A model generated the notes under the pieces. That model did not search any database. It had not been told where the DNA came from and was given only the letters and a program-made list of their open reading frames with translations. DNA of 64,000 nt from Tenacibaculum agarivorans. Its GTDB lineage: Bacteria; Bacteroidota; Bacteroidia; Flavobacteriales; Flavobacteriaceae. The stretch is from NCBI RefSeq assembly GCF_001936575.1, contig NZ_MSMP01000020.1, positions 1 to 64,000 on the forward strand. The letters run 5' to 3'. Of this stretch, positions 35,437-44,873 are shown in pieces (the stretch's first letter is position 1; the number at the start of each line of letters is the position of its first letter). The translations under genes and the position numbers were made by a program.

Positions 35437-36273
35437 ATGGAGGTCGTAAAGAATTATTTTGAAAATATGCCTACACTACATAGGAGTATGATATTAGTAG
35501 GTGGAATCGCTTTTTTCTGGTTAGTGGAAAGTGGTGTTCCTTTATTTAAGTTTAAATATAACAAATGGAAACACGCATGGCCAAACCTATTTTTTACAGG
35601 AACTACTGTAATTATCAACTTTATTTTAGCTTTTTTACTGCTACAAACCGCATTTTGGGTAGAAGAGAATAATTTTGGATTGATTAATTGGTTACCAGAA
35701 ATGCCACTATGGGCTTATTTTTTACTGGGTATTTTGTTTTTAGACTTTTTTGGAGCCTACCTTGCTCACTTTACAGAGCATAAAATAAAACCATTATGGA
35801 TGGTGCATCTGGTACATCATTCTGATCACAAAGTAGATACAACTACAGCTAATAGACATCATCCTATAGAAAGTGTTATTCGCTTCATATTTACCTTGAT
35901 GGGAGTTTTCTTAGTAGGAACACCCTTTTATATTATCATGCTATATCAATCACTTTCGGTAGTGTTGTCTCAGTTTAATCATGCTAATTTTAAAATGCCA
36001 AAAAAATTAGACAAACTATTGAGTTATGTAATTGTATCTCCAGACATGCATAAAGTACACCATCATAACTTATTACCATATACTGATTCTAATTATGGAA
36101 ATATTTTTTCTATTTGGGATCGTTTATTAGGTACTTACATGGAACTGGATCGAGAAAAAATAGTGTATGGAGTAGATACATTTCCTGATGAGGTTAAAAA
36201 TTCAGATTTAGTAGAACTGTTAAAGCAGCCTTTTCAAGGATACCGAAAACCCACAAATTTGGAAGAATTATAA
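35437..36273 (+). CDS. Sterol desaturase/fatty acid hydroxylase family membrane enzyme
   Basis: 278 residues with four or more membrane segments and the fatty acid hydroxylase histidine boxes: HFTEH (H-x3-H), HLVHH (H-x2-HH), NRHH, and HKVHHH near residue 207. These bind the di-iron centre of integral-membrane hydroxylases. The substrate in Bacteroidota is not determined; lipid or carotenoid modification is possible. It ends at a strong terminator. Confidence 0.88.
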   Translation: MEVVKNYFENMPTLHRSMILVGGIAFFWLVESGVPLFKFKYNKWKHAWPNLFFTGTTVIINFILAFLLLQTAFWVEENNFGLINWLPEMPLWAYFLLGILFLDFFGAYLAHFTEHKIKPLWMVHLVHHSDHKVDTTTANRHHPIESVIRFIFTLMGVFLVGTPFYIIMLYQSLSVVLSQFNHANFKMPKKLDKLLSYVIVSPDMHKVHHHNLLPYTDSNYGNIFSIWDRLLGTYMELDREKIVYGVDTFPDEVKNSDLVELLKQPFQGYRKPTNLEEL

Positions 36274-36275
36274 AA

Positions 36276-36306
36276 CAAAAACGCGCCACAAAGGGCGCGT
36301 TTTTTA
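36276..36306. terminator. GC-rich bidirectional terminator
   Basis: AAAAACGCGCC pairs with GGCGCGTTTTT around a 6-nt loop, shared by the hydroxylase gene and the convergent GG-peptide 3. Confidence 0.9.
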
Positions 36307-36537
36307 TTATTTTCTAATACCGTCAGCTGGATATAAATATCCTTTTTCCTCTTCTTTTGGTGTTACTACAGCTATAGGTGCACAATGTACAACGCTTCCA
36401 GATAAATCGGTATCTGATACAAACATATGATTACCTTCACCCCAACATAAATATTCTTGGGTCCCTCCGTTGATTGTGGTTAACTTATTTTTTTCTAGTT
36501 TTTTTACTCCTTTTTGATTTAAAATATCTTTCAACAT
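36307..36537 (-). CDS. GG-leader peptide 3 (two-cysteine type)
   Basis: 76 residues. The leader (MLKDILNQKGVKKLEKNKL) ends in TINGG, a double-glycine cleavage context of the bacteriocin/natural-product precursor type common in Bacteroidota. The predicted mature part (~51 residues) has only two cysteines (EYLCWGEG and VVHCAPIA) and a charged tail, so it is not a close paralogue of peptides 1 and 2. No processing or transport gene is adjacent. Function unknown. Confidence 0.7.
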   Translation of the reverse strand: MLKDILNQKGVKKLEKNKLTTINGGTQEYLCWGEGNHMFVSDTDLSGSVVHCAPIAVVTPKEEEKGYLYPADGIRK

Positions 36538-36837
36538 AATTTTTAAGTTATAGATTATCCCTACTCATACGCTTTTCGGTTTCCGCGATCACATTTTGTG
36601 ATGTTAAACATATAGGGTGGCCGACCCTTTAAACAATTGTTTTTATGTTAAGGAGATATTTTAGCGTAAAAGGTTACCCAGTGAGAATAAATAATTGAAT
36701 TTTTAGGTTATTGAAAATCTATTACTTCAGTTCTAATTTTTGTTTTTTTATAGTATTTTTTGTTTGAACTTTGGATTGTATATTTTGATAATTTTAAGTT
36801 TTTATTTCCCAAATTTTGATTAAAAACTTAGAAATAA
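36538..36837. other. Intergenic region with palindromes upstream of GG-peptide 3
   Basis: 300 bp without an ORF. It contains a perfect ATCACA-TTT-TGTGAT palindrome at 36588-36602, about 50 bp upstream of the peptide 3 start, which resembles a CRP/FNR-type site, and a short GC-rich hairpin (AGGGT...ACCCT, near 36614-36630). Confidence 0.45.
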
Positions 36838-37440
36838 TTATACCTTTTTATTTTTCGCAATCAAATCTAAAATTTTCTTTCCTCTAGCTTTGCAACCTTT
36901 ACTTTCATGAATTACACTTGTAGCAATAACGTGTTCCAATTCAGGATGCACCCAATCTCTATATTGTCCAAAAAGAAACAAAGTAGTCATTGTATAGGCT
37001 TTTACTGCAATTTTTTGATCTGTAATTAACCAGTCAAACCCTGTTTCAATAATAGCATCAATATGTACATTGGTAATCCATTGTTTAGCAATAGTATCTT
37101 CTTTAGAAGTATAGATAAAAGCCAAGTTTTCGCATATTTTAGCGCAGCAACGCAAAGCGCCGTCTATGGTTAAGTCTGGTAAACCTTTGGTAAATTTATC
37201 CATGTAAGGCGATAGATATATAATATCATAATGCGTACAAATCCATTCTAAAATCCAAGCCGCTTTGATTGATATTTTATCGTCAACTTTAAATGTTAAA
37301 TCTACAAGATACTCTATTAAATAAGGCTGTTCTAATACAATAATTGCGGCTTTATTTCGATTTACTTTTTTAGGGTTTTCAATATCTTGTAGTACAGAAA
37401 TTAAAAAATCAATACTCATATTGGTATGGTTTGTGTACAT
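36838..37440 (-). CDS. HEAT-like conserved flavobacterial protein
   Basis: 200 residues, all-helical with HEAT-like paired helices (SIKAAWILEWICTHYDIIYLSPYMD, QKIAVKAYTMTTLFLFGQYRDWVHPEL). It matches a conserved Flavobacteriia family sometimes misannotated as adenylosuccinate lyase; no lyase active-site motif is present. An alternative start at residue 8 (MSIDFL, 37419) would also fit. Function unknown. Confidence 0.75.
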   Translation of the reverse strand: MYTNHTNMSIDFLISVLQDIENPKKVNRNKAAIIVLEQPYLIEYLVDLTFKVDDKISIKAAWILEWICTHYDIIYLSPYMDKFTKGLPDLTIDGALRCCAKICENLAFIYTSKEDTIAKQWITNVHIDAIIETGFDWLITDQKIAVKAYTMTTLFLFGQYRDWVHPELEHVIATSVIHESKGCKARGKKILDLIAKNKKV

Positions 37441-37483
37441 TTACAGAAATAAGTACTAAATATAAAAACAAAAAGAAGAATCC

Positions 37484-38200
37484 ATGATTAAAGCAAGAGT
37501 AAATGTTGTCTTAAGTTTTGTATTTACCATGTTATTTTCTTTGGTAATATCAGCTCAAAAAGTGAATCAGGTTGATGCTGACGGAAAAAGAGACGGAATT
37601 TGGCGAAAGTATTATAGTAATGGAGATATCCGTTATGAAGGAGAGTTTAGAAATGGAAAAGAAATAGGACGATTTTTATTTTATAATAGAGGATCTTCGT
37701 ATCCATCAATTGTTAAAGATTTTGCTGAAAATTCGGATATAGCTACTGTAAAATTTTACAATAAAAGTAGAGTAAAAACAGAAGGACAAATGAAAGGAAA
37801 ACAGAGAATAGGGAAGTGGACGTATTACTTTACTGATGGAACTACTGTTTTTTCTGAAGAAAATTATGAAAATGGTCAATTACATGGAATGCTGAAGAAT
37901 TACTATATGAATGGTAAACTTACGGAAGAGAGCGAATATAGTAATGGTAAAAAACATGGGGTTTCTAAAATCTATTCTGAAGATGGAGTACTTATAGAAG
38001 AAGTACATTTTGTAAATGGATTGTTAGATGGAGAAGCAAAATATTTTGATTTAAAAGGAGTCATAAAAGAAAAAGGAAAGTATAAAGATAATAAGCGAAT
38101 TGGTAAATGGGAATATTATATTGATGGTGAAGTTTCTGATAAAGGAAAGCCAAGAAAAAATATGCTCAAAGGAGATAAACTTCAAAAAGAAGAAGAATAA
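37484..38200 (+). CDS. Secreted MORN/YwqK-like repeat protein
   Basis: 238 residues. Signal peptide to VISAQ, then about seven MORN-type repeats (GIWRKYYSNGDIRYEGEFRNG, GMLKNYYMNGKLTEESEYSNG, GEAKYFDLKGVIKEKGKY). Such proteins are often named YwqK antitoxin-like, but the signal peptide makes an extracytoplasmic role more likely here. It lies 83 bp before mnmA. Confidence 0.85.
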   Translation: MIKARVNVVLSFVFTMLFSLVISAQKVNQVDADGKRDGIWRKYYSNGDIRYEGEFRNGKEIGRFLFYNRGSSYPSIVKDFAENSDIATVKFYNKSRVKTEGQMKGKQRIGKWTYYFTDGTTVFSEENYENGQLHGMLKNYYMNGKLTEESEYSNGKKHGVSKIYSEDGVLIEEVHFVNGLLDGEAKYFDLKGVIKEKGKYKDNKRIGKWEYYIDGEVSDKGKPRKNMLKGDKLQKEEE

Positions 38201-38254
38201 TAGCAAACTATACTTCTATAAAGTATAACAATACAACTATAGCTAACAATTTCG

Positions 38255-38262
38255 TAAATTTG
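38255..38262 (+). promoter_or_regulatory. Candidate -7 element of mnmA
   Basis: TAAATTTG fits TAnnTTTG and lies 20 bp before the ATG. Confidence 0.5.
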
Positions 38263-38282
38263 CCGCCTAAATAAAGCAAAAT

Positions 38283-39470
38283 ATGAAACGAGTAGTTGTT
38301 GGTCTTTCAGGTGGAGTAGATAGTAGTGTTACAGCTTATTTACTTCAAAAAGAAGGCTATGATGTTATCGGTTTATTCATGAAAAACTGGCACGATGATT
38401 CTGTAACTATTTCTGACGAATGTCCTTGGTTAGAAGATAGTAATGATGCTATGATTGTTGCCGAAAAACTAGGAATTCCTTTTCAAACTGTGGATTTAAG
38501 TGAACAATACAAAGAGCGTATTGTAGATTATATGTTTGATGAATATGAAAAAGGACGTACTCCTAATCCTGATGTTTTATGTAATAGAGAAATTAAATTT
38601 GATGTATTTATGGATATTGCATTAAGTTTAGGTGCTGATTATGTAGCTACAGGTCATTATTGTAGAAAGGATGAAGAAGTAATTAATGGAGAAACGGTAT
38701 ACAAATTATTAGCAGGAAAAGATACCAATAAAGATCAATCGTACTTTTTATGTCAATTATCACAAGAGCAATTGTCTAAAGCCTTATTTCCAATAGGAGA
38801 GTTAACTAAACCAGAAGTACGAGCAATTGCAAAAGAAGCAGATTTAATTACAGCTGAAAAGAAAGACTCACAAGGATTATGTTTTATTGGTAAAGTACGC
38901 TTACCTGATTTTTTACAGCAAAAGTTACAACCAAAAGAAGGGGTAATTGTACAAGTACCAGATTCTTTTAACGATTATAATAAACCAGCTCCTAGTTTCG
39001 AAAATAAGGTAGCAGAATTAACCTATCGCTCTAAAAAGTATGTCTATACTTTAGAAGATGGAAAAGTAGTAGGAAAACATCAAGGAGCTCATTATTTTAC
39101 AAAAGGTCAACGCAAAGGATTAGCAGTAGGAGGAACAAAAGAACCGTTATTTGTTATTGAAACTGATGTAGATGAAAATGTAATTTACACAGGAGAAGGT
39201 AAAAGCCACAAAGGATTATATAGAAACGTGTTATTTGTATCGAATGAAGAATTACATTGGGTGCGTGAAGATTTAGCTTTAGAAGTTGATCAAACTATGG
39301 AGGTTGAGGCAAGAATCCGTTACCGTCAGTCGTTAGAAAAAGTAACTTTATATCAAGTTGAAAATGGGATGTTTGTAGAGTTTGCAAACCCGCAATCGGC
39401 TATTCAAGAAGGACAGTTTGTAGCTTGGTATAGTAATGAAGAATTATTAGGTTCTGGGGTTATTTCTTAA
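38283..39470 (+). CDS. mnmA: tRNA-specific 2-thiouridylase MnmA
   Basis: 395 residues, normal length. PP-loop SGGVDSS (9-15), catalytic Cys100 ([12 protein letters not shown]) and Cys200 (GLCFIGK), and the C-terminal beta-barrel region. It thiolates U34 of Lys, Glu and Gln tRNAs using sulfur relayed from cysteine desulfurase. Downstream membrane protein starts 15 bp later. Confidence 0.95.
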   Translation: MKRVVVGLSGGVDSSVTAYLLQKEGYDVIGLFMKNWHDDSVTISDECPWLEDSNDAMIVAEKLGIPFQTVDLSEQYKERIVDYMFDEYEKGRTPNPDVLCNREIKFDVFMDIALSLGADYVATGHYCRKDEEVINGETVYKLLAGKDTNKDQSYFLCQLSQEQLSKALFPIGELTKPEVRAIAKEADLITAEKKDSQGLCFIGKVRLPDFLQQKLQPKEGVIVQVPDSFNDYNKPAPSFENKVAELTYRSKKYVYTLEDGKVVGKHQGAHYFTKGQRKGLAVGGTKEPLFVIETDVDENVIYTGEGKSHKGLYRNVLFVSNEELHWVREDLALEVDQTMEVEARIRYRQSLEKVTLYQVENGMFVEFANPQSAIQEGQFVAWYSNEELLGSGVIS

Positions 39471-39485
39471 AAGATAAATAGATCG

Positions 39486-40256
39486 ATGAAACTAAGAACT
39501 AAAAAAGAGGTACTACAATTAAATGAAAAGATAAAGACCGAATTAGGAATTGATGTTAGTGAGTATAAGAATGAAGAGGTTGCTGAAAATTTTGCAGAAC
39601 TCCTTGTTTTACCTAGCTATATTATTTCTTGGGTGATGCGACCTATTCTTTTTTGTTTAGTACTTTATGTTTTAGGTTTCTATTTTTTGGATTTGGTTCA
39701 TATTGAATATCTCTTATATGGAGTAATAGGACTGGTTTTATTTTTGTTATCCGGAATTGCTTTTGGCTTTTTACTATTGTTATTTAAAATGAAAAATGAT
39801 ATTTGGGGAATAGCTGACTATTCACTCGATATCTTAAAACTTTCTGTAGAAGATGTATCCAACATAAATAATCAGATAGGAAAACAAAACAAAAAGGATG
39901 TATTATCTCTTTTATTTAAAGGAATAATACATATTGTTACTATTCCGTTATTTACAGAAGTAGTTTCTAATAAAGTACCTGTTCTTGGTTTTTTAACTAA
40001 AAGACCTGTTAAAAAAGTACTCACATTAGTATCTGATCGGTTAGAATTTGAAGAAGACAATATAGATGACTTTGTAGAAGATAGTGATGAAGGTAAAAGT
40101 AAAGTACTAACTTCTTACATTAGTATAATTACCAAAGCATCAGAAGGTTTAGAAAAGTTTATCAATTTTACATTTAAAATAGCAAGATCACCTTTTGTGA
40201 TTTTATCTCTTTTTTCATTTGTACTATTGTTTCTATTCCTATATTTAATCCACTAA
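39486..40256 (+). CDS. Uncharacterised membrane protein
   Basis: 256 residues with hydrophobic segments at ~45-70, 75-100, 140-160 and 235-255 and two charged loops rich in Asp/Glu (EFEEDNIDDFVEDSDEGK). No family recognised. It starts 15 bp after mnmA and ends 11 bp before the nitronate monooxygenase-like gene, so all three are likely one operon. Confidence 0.72.
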   Translation: MKLRTKKEVLQLNEKIKTELGIDVSEYKNEEVAENFAELLVLPSYIISWVMRPILFCLVLYVLGFYFLDLVHIEYLLYGVIGLVLFLLSGIAFGFLLLLFKMKNDIWGIADYSLDILKLSVEDVSNINNQIGKQNKKDVLSLLFKGIIHIVTIPLFTEVVSNKVPVLGFLTKRPVKKVLTLVSDRLEFEEDNIDDFVEDSDEGKSKVLTSYISIITKASEGLEKFINFTFKIARSPFVILSLFSFVLLFLFLYLIH

Positions 40257-40267
40257 AAAAATCAATT

Positions 40268-41212
40268 TTGACAAATAAAATCAAAGAACTTTTTAATATA
40301 CAATATCCAATTGTTCAAGGCGGAATGATTTGGGTTTCAGGTTGGAAATTAGCATCTGCAGTTTCTAATGCAGGAGGATTAGGGCTTATTGGAGCTGGCT
40401 CTATGTATCCAGATGTATTACGAGAACACATTCAAAAATGCAAAAAAGCAACTGATAAGCCTTTTGGGGTGAATGTCCCTATGCTATATCCTGATATTGA
40501 ACAAATCATGGATATTATTGTGGAAGAGGGTGTTAAGATAGTATTTACTTCAGCCGGAAATCCAAAGACATGGACTAGTTTCTTAAAAGAAAAAGGAATT
40601 ACAGTAGTACATGTAGTAAGTTCTGTAAGGTTTGCATTGAAAGCCGAAGCTGCTGGTGTAGATGCGGTAGTTTGTGAAGGTTTTGAAGCAGGCGGACATA
40701 ATGGAAGAGAAGAAACTACAACATTTACTTTAATTCCTATGGTGAAAGAGCAGGTTAAAATTCCTGTAATTGCTGCTGGTGGAATTGGAACAGGTAGAGG
40801 TATGCTGGCTGCTATGGTTTTAGGAGCAGATGGAGTACAAATTGGAAGTAGATTTGCGGCTACTTTAGAATCTTCGGCGCATGATAGTTTTAAAGAAACT
40901 ATAGTAAAAGTTAAAGATGGAGATACTTATCTTACTTTAAAAGAATTAGCACCTGTACGTTTGGTAAGAAATAAATTCTTTAATGATGTACAAGAATTAT
41001 ATCAGACTAACCCAACTCCAGAAGATTTAAAAATTCTATTAGGAAGAGCAAGGGCAAAAAGAGGAATGTTTGAAGGTGATTTAGAGGAAGGAGAACTTGA
41101 AATTGGTCAGGTAGCAGGATTAATACATGAAATAAAGCCAGCAAAAGAAGTTCTGGAAGAGATTGTTGAAGGGTATAATGAGTGTATTAACAATAGTTTC
41201 GTAGCCTTGTAG
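40268..41212 (+). CDS. Nitronate monooxygenase / FMN-dependent oxidoreductase
   Basis: 314 residues. TTG start chosen because the family N-terminus (NIQYPIVQGGMIWVSG) begins immediately and there is no in-frame ATG upstream. TIM-barrel FMN enzyme motifs: QGGM, VVCEGFEAGGHNGR, AAGGIGTGRGM and GADGVQIGSRF. It oxidises alkyl nitronates or acts as an enoyl-ACP-reductase-like flavoprotein; the precise substrate is not set by sequence. Followed by a terminator. Confidence 0.88.
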   Translation: MTNKIKELFNIQYPIVQGGMIWVSGWKLASAVSNAGGLGLIGAGSMYPDVLREHIQKCKKATDKPFGVNVPMLYPDIEQIMDIIVEEGVKIVFTSAGNPKTWTSFLKEKGITVVHVVSSVRFALKAEAAGVDAVVCEGFEAGGHNGREETTTFTLIPMVKEQVKIPVIAAGGIGTGRGMLAAMVLGADGVQIGSRFAATLESSAHDSFKETIVKVKDGDTYLTLKELAPVRLVRNKFFNDVQELYQTNPTPEDLKILLGRARAKRGMFEGDLEEGELEIGQVAGLIHEIKPAKEVLEEIVEGYNECINNSFVAL

Positions 41213-41232
41213 CTATTTAAGACTAAAAAGAA

Positions 41233-41273
41233 TAACCCTTACGTTTAGTAGAAGTTTTAGTAAGTAAGGGTTA
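41233..41273 (+). terminator. Terminator-like hairpin
   Basis: TAACCCTTAC (41233-41242) pairs with GTAAGGGTTA (41264-41273); 21-nt loop; weak U-tract. It lies between the convergent oxidoreductase and lyase genes. Confidence 0.55.
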
Positions 41274-41311
41274 ATTCCATAGATTAAAACAAAATTTAAA
41301 GGTATATCTAT

Positions 41312-43765
41312 TTAATGTTTTAGTACTTTATGTAGTACGCTGAAGTTGTTGTTTGATAATTTTAGTATGTATAATCCACGAGATAATTTAGACATATCTA
41401 CAGTTGAAAACTCATTACTCGTTAATAGAATCTTTCCATCAAATCCAAAAAGCTCAACTTTAGTAAATAGATTATTTTTGGTCGTGATGTTTAATATATT
41501 TTCTACAGGATTTGGATAAATTGAAATATCTTTATCTAATATAAATTCTTCATTTGAAAGTGTTGAATTACTTCTACCATAAATTTCCAATTCATTAAAG
41601 CTATTAAAATTATCATCATCCATATCACCGAAACGTCCACGAGCTATCAGTCTAACAAATCTTCCCGTTGTTGGAGGTGTTAAGGTATATTCTTCAAAGG
41701 TTAAAGCAGTGATAATTGCTATTGGAGCAATAACTTCTGTAAAATCAACACCGTTTGTTGAGATTTCTATTGAAAAGAAGTTATCACGAGCTTTTTTAGC
41801 TGCCAATCTAAATGAAGTGATTTCTTTGATTTCTCCTAGATCTAAAGTAACAGATTCAGTTCCCTGTGAAGCCCAAGTAGAATTGATGTCGCCATCATTT
41901 ATGTTACTAGCCGGATTATTTTTAGTAGCAGTTACTTCTTCTTCTGTAAAGGCACTTACTGTAGTTGTTAATAATTGAGGTGCATTAGGATCTATTGCTG
42001 CATCTTGAGTAACAATGACATTTTTAATAATAGAGCCAGCTGTGAATGTAATTGTTCCTATTCTTTCTATAAAAGTTGGGTTTGCTGTTACTGTGACTTC
42101 TATGGTAGCATTGTTACTACCTGAATTTACGTTTGTCGTTATCCAATCTTTGTCATTAGTCACTGTCCAATCTTGATTGGATGTAATAGTAATGGTACTC
42201 AAACTTGAGGTAGCGGGTAATTTTTCAATTGATGATACCACCAATATGGGTACAATATCATTAACACAAATGGTTAAAAGTTGTCCTGCGGCATCTAAAA
42301 AACAAACACCAACAGTTTTACTAACATCATTATCAGTAATTGGTTTATAAATAGCTGTACCAGTGCCTCCAGATACTTCAAAAGCTCCAGCATCTCTTGA
42401 AGTCGTAAGCCTAGCTAAGCCTTCAATATCTTGTGTTACTTCAGTTATAAATTGATTGGTTCCAGTAACAGAATTAGCGACAGGTCCAGTAGAACTAGGT
42501 TTAAAAATTTCGTTACTTGCAGAAAATTGAGCATCAGCTATTGTAATTCCCGAATCTGTAATTCCTATTGCTGAACCACCAAAAATATTCCCATCATAAG
42601 TCATACCATCACCAATTTGTGAAATGCTACCTGATATAATATCTCCTAATTCACTATAAATTACATTATGGGCAATACTACCTGTAGGTTTTCTATTTCC
42701 CTTACTATTGTTGAAGTAAATAGGATCAACAGCATTATAAATAGTATTATAAGCTATAATTAAATTATCAGCGTATTGGTATCCATTACTTGTCCCCCCA
42801 CTAGCTGCATTTCCACCCATTAAGGTAATACCATTATTAAAAGATCCGCTATTGTTTATGTTTTGAATGTAGTTGTTTATTACAATATGGTTACTGTCAC
42901 TGATTCTAATACCTCCAGATTTAGCTTTGTTTTCTCCTAAAAAGAAATTACCTTCAACATGTGCATTAGCTCCATGTCTTAAGACTAGAGAGCCTCTACA
43001 TCTTCTAAAGGTATTTCTCATAAATTTATTGTTAGCACTTTTGTTGGTTATGATCTCATTTTCCCCATCGGCTTCCACAAAATAATTATTTTCTACCAAA
43101 ACATTAGCATTAGTAGTTTGTGATTCACTAGCACCTATTCTAATAGCTTCAGAATCTCCACTATTTGTTGTCAAATCATCTTTTGGAGTAATATTATAAA
43201 AGTGGTTATTTATAATAGCATGATTTACAGGATTAGTGATAGGAACATTAAATTCTAATTCTACTAAAATTCCAGCACCAGCTGTTTTTTTATTTAGAAA
43301 AGAGCAATTTTCAACAGTATTATTAGTTCCATACAATACAATCCATCTGTGTTTATTAAAGTTTTCATCTCCAGGAGCTAATGATAAATCATCAAAAGCA
43401 CAGTTACGTATTTTACTATGATTTGCATAAGAAGATCCTTTTCTGAATTGAAAGTAATTGCTTTTTCCAATTCCTTTAAATGTAAAACCATCTATGATTA
43501 CATAATCACTTGAAATTTCTACTCCAGATTCTCCATTAAAAATAACTCCACCAGGTGTTTCAGCAATAAGTGTTATAGGGTTGGAAACTGTACCATTTCC
43601 GTTAGTAAATTGAATGTTTTGATCAGAATATGTACCATTTTTCCATATTACTACATCACCAGGATTCAATGATAAAGCATTAAATTCAGATGCAGAACTT
43701 ATCGTTATCTGTGAATTTATAAATATAGATGTGAATAAGAATAGGAAGTAAGTTATTTTTTTCAT
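41312..43765 (-). CDS. PL6-type polysaccharide lyase (alginate lyase/chondroitinase B-like), T9SS type A
   Basis: 817 residues from the ATG at 43765, chosen because it begins the signal peptide MKKITYFLFLFTSIFINSQ; an ORF reaches 43795. Right-handed beta-helix lyase domain (~20-470) with NHSKIRNC, NKSANN and LRHGANAHVEGN, which hold the Lys and Arg expected at the PL6 active site. Then a BACON-like domain (~500-590, SNQDWTVTNDKDWITT), an F5/8 type C/discoidin domain (~605-730), and a type A T9SS sorting domain (SIYPNPVENILNI ... GLYILKLSNN). Likely exported and surface-bound, cleaving alginate. No SusC/SusD gene is adjacent. Confidence 0.87.
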   Translation of the reverse strand: MKKITYFLFLFTSIFINSQITISSASEFNALSLNPGDVVIWKNGTYSDQNIQFTNGNGTVSNPITLIAETPGGVIFNGESGVEISSDYVIIDGFTFKGIGKSNYFQFRKGSSYANHSKIRNCAFDDLSLAPGDENFNKHRWIVLYGTNNTVENCSFLNKKTAGAGILVELEFNVPITNPVNHAIINNHFYNITPKDDLTTNSGDSEAIRIGASESQTTNANVLVENNYFVEADGENEIITNKSANNKFMRNTFRRCRGSLVLRHGANAHVEGNFFLGENKAKSGGIRISDSNHIVINNYIQNINNSGSFNNGITLMGGNAASGGTSNGYQYADNLIIAYNTIYNAVDPIYFNNSKGNRKPTGSIAHNVIYSELGDIISGSISQIGDGMTYDGNIFGGSAIGITDSGITIADAQFSASNEIFKPSSTGPVANSVTGTNQFITEVTQDIEGLARLTTSRDAGAFEVSGGTGTAIYKPITDNDVSKTVGVCFLDAAGQLLTICVNDIVPILVVSSIEKLPATSSLSTITITSNQDWTVTNDKDWITTNVNSGSNNATIEVTVTANPTFIERIGTITFTAGSIIKNVIVTQDAAIDPNAPQLLTTTVSAFTEEEVTATKNNPASNINDGDINSTWASQGTESVTLDLGEIKEITSFRLAAKKARDNFFSIEISTNGVDFTEVIAPIAIITALTFEEYTLTPPTTGRFVRLIARGRFGDMDDDNFNSFNELEIYGRSNSTLSNEEFILDKDISIYPNPVENILNITTKNNLFTKVELFGFDGKILLTSNEFSTVDMSKLSRGLYILKLSNNNFSVLHKVLKH

Positions 43766-43991
43766 TCTATTTTGGTGATTTAATTGGTTCTCCAAATTGG
43801 TTAACCAGTTTAAATATAGTAATTAAATCAATTAAAACAACTTTTAATTTTTATTTCTTGGTATTCTTTTATTTAGAAAAGCAAAAAATAATAAGTAACG
43901 TCTTCTTATTTTTAGTTAGAAGTTACTATTTGTTTTTCAGTTGTTTATAGGTATTTTTAAAGTAATATTTAAACACCTAAAATAACCTTTT

Positions 43992-44807
43992 ATGAAAGAA
44001 TCAAATTATTCTAAAAAAACTTGGCTTGCCTTGTTATTGAGTGTATTATTAATAGCAAGTTGTTCAACAGAAAAGAAATTAACACCAGAAGCTGTTTTAA
44101 TTGGTTTAGAACAAGAATCTAAGGAAGAGTTTTCTGGAAAAATGATAGTTGATGGAACTAAAATAGAGTATTCAGTGGTTGAAAATTCAACCTTAAATTT
44201 TACCGTTAGTATTAGTGTTAATGAACAAGAAATTAAAGCTGTAGTAGATTATAAAAAATCTACAATAGATATAGATGCTTCTGATATTCAGTTTTCTGAT
44301 ATGGAAAAAGTGGATCTGCTAATGTCTACAGCTACTATTGCAGAATATATTTTAGAAGAGAAAAATGCAGAAATAGACATTCATGAGTATGCTTTAATTA
44401 AGTTAATGGAATATGTTTCTCAAGCTCCTTCAAAACATGTTTTTCATAGTAGAAAAGTAATTTCTGATTTGGATGTAAAGCTGAAAAGTAGAAATGAAGG
44501 TGTTACATGTATTAGAAGAAATTCATATGTAAGAGCTCAGTATGATGATAAAAATGGGAGAAATTATTCTGACAATATAAGGGTAGGTAGTAAAGCTAGA
44601 CAAAATTATGATTGTATGGGAAGATGTGGTTCTGATTGTGGCAGATGGTGGATACCAAGTGCTTGGACTAAAGATTGTTTAGATCATGATCAATGTAGTA
44701 ATGTATTTTCAGCTTCTGGAGGTGCTTCAGATGCGAATTGTGGAGATGAATTTAATGAAGCTGCAGATGATTATGTTTTTGGAGTGCTGAGAGGGTGTAG
44801 AGGATAA
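43992..44807 (+). CDS. Lipoprotein with phospholipase A2-like C-terminus
   Basis: 271 residues. Lipobox IASC (Cys24), an N-terminal alpha/beta region (~35-165) of no recognised family, and a cysteine-rich C-terminal ~100 residues with C229-LDHDQ-C235, the C-x2-HD-x-C active-site helix of secreted PLA2-like enzymes (His232, Asp233). Cysteines at CMGRCGSDC, DANC and RGC could form disulfides. The canonical Ca-binding loop is not conserved. Putative surface lipase or toxin; not verified. Confidence 0.7.
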   Translation: MKESNYSKKTWLALLLSVLLIASCSTEKKLTPEAVLIGLEQESKEEFSGKMIVDGTKIEYSVVENSTLNFTVSISVNEQEIKAVVDYKKSTIDIDASDIQFSDMEKVDLLMSTATIAEYILEEKNAEIDIHEYALIKLMEYVSQAPSKHVFHSRKVISDLDVKLKSRNEGVTCIRRNSYVRAQYDDKNGRNYSDNIRVGSKARQNYDCMGRCGSDCGRWWIPSAWTKDCLDHDQCSNVFSASGGASDANCGDEFNEAADDYVFGVLRGCRG

Positions 44808-44815
44808 AAAAAGAT

Positions 44816-44850
44816 AAAAAAGCTTAGCATTTAATGCTAAGCTTTTTGTT
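44816..44850. terminator. Bidirectional terminator
   Basis: Stem AAAAGCTTAGCAT/ATGCTAAGCTTTT with a 3-nt loop and flanking A/T runs between convergent genes. Confidence 0.9.
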
Positions 44851-44873
44851 TATATCGTATGAGGTTTCTATTT

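Noticed and set aside
36838-37440. Adenylosuccinate lyase
   Set aside because: Too short and lacking lyase motifs; the helical repeats fit a HEAT-like protein.
37484-38200. YwqK antitoxin of a toxin-antitoxin pair
   Set aside because: The protein has a signal peptide and no toxin gene nearby; the name comes from the MORN repeats only.
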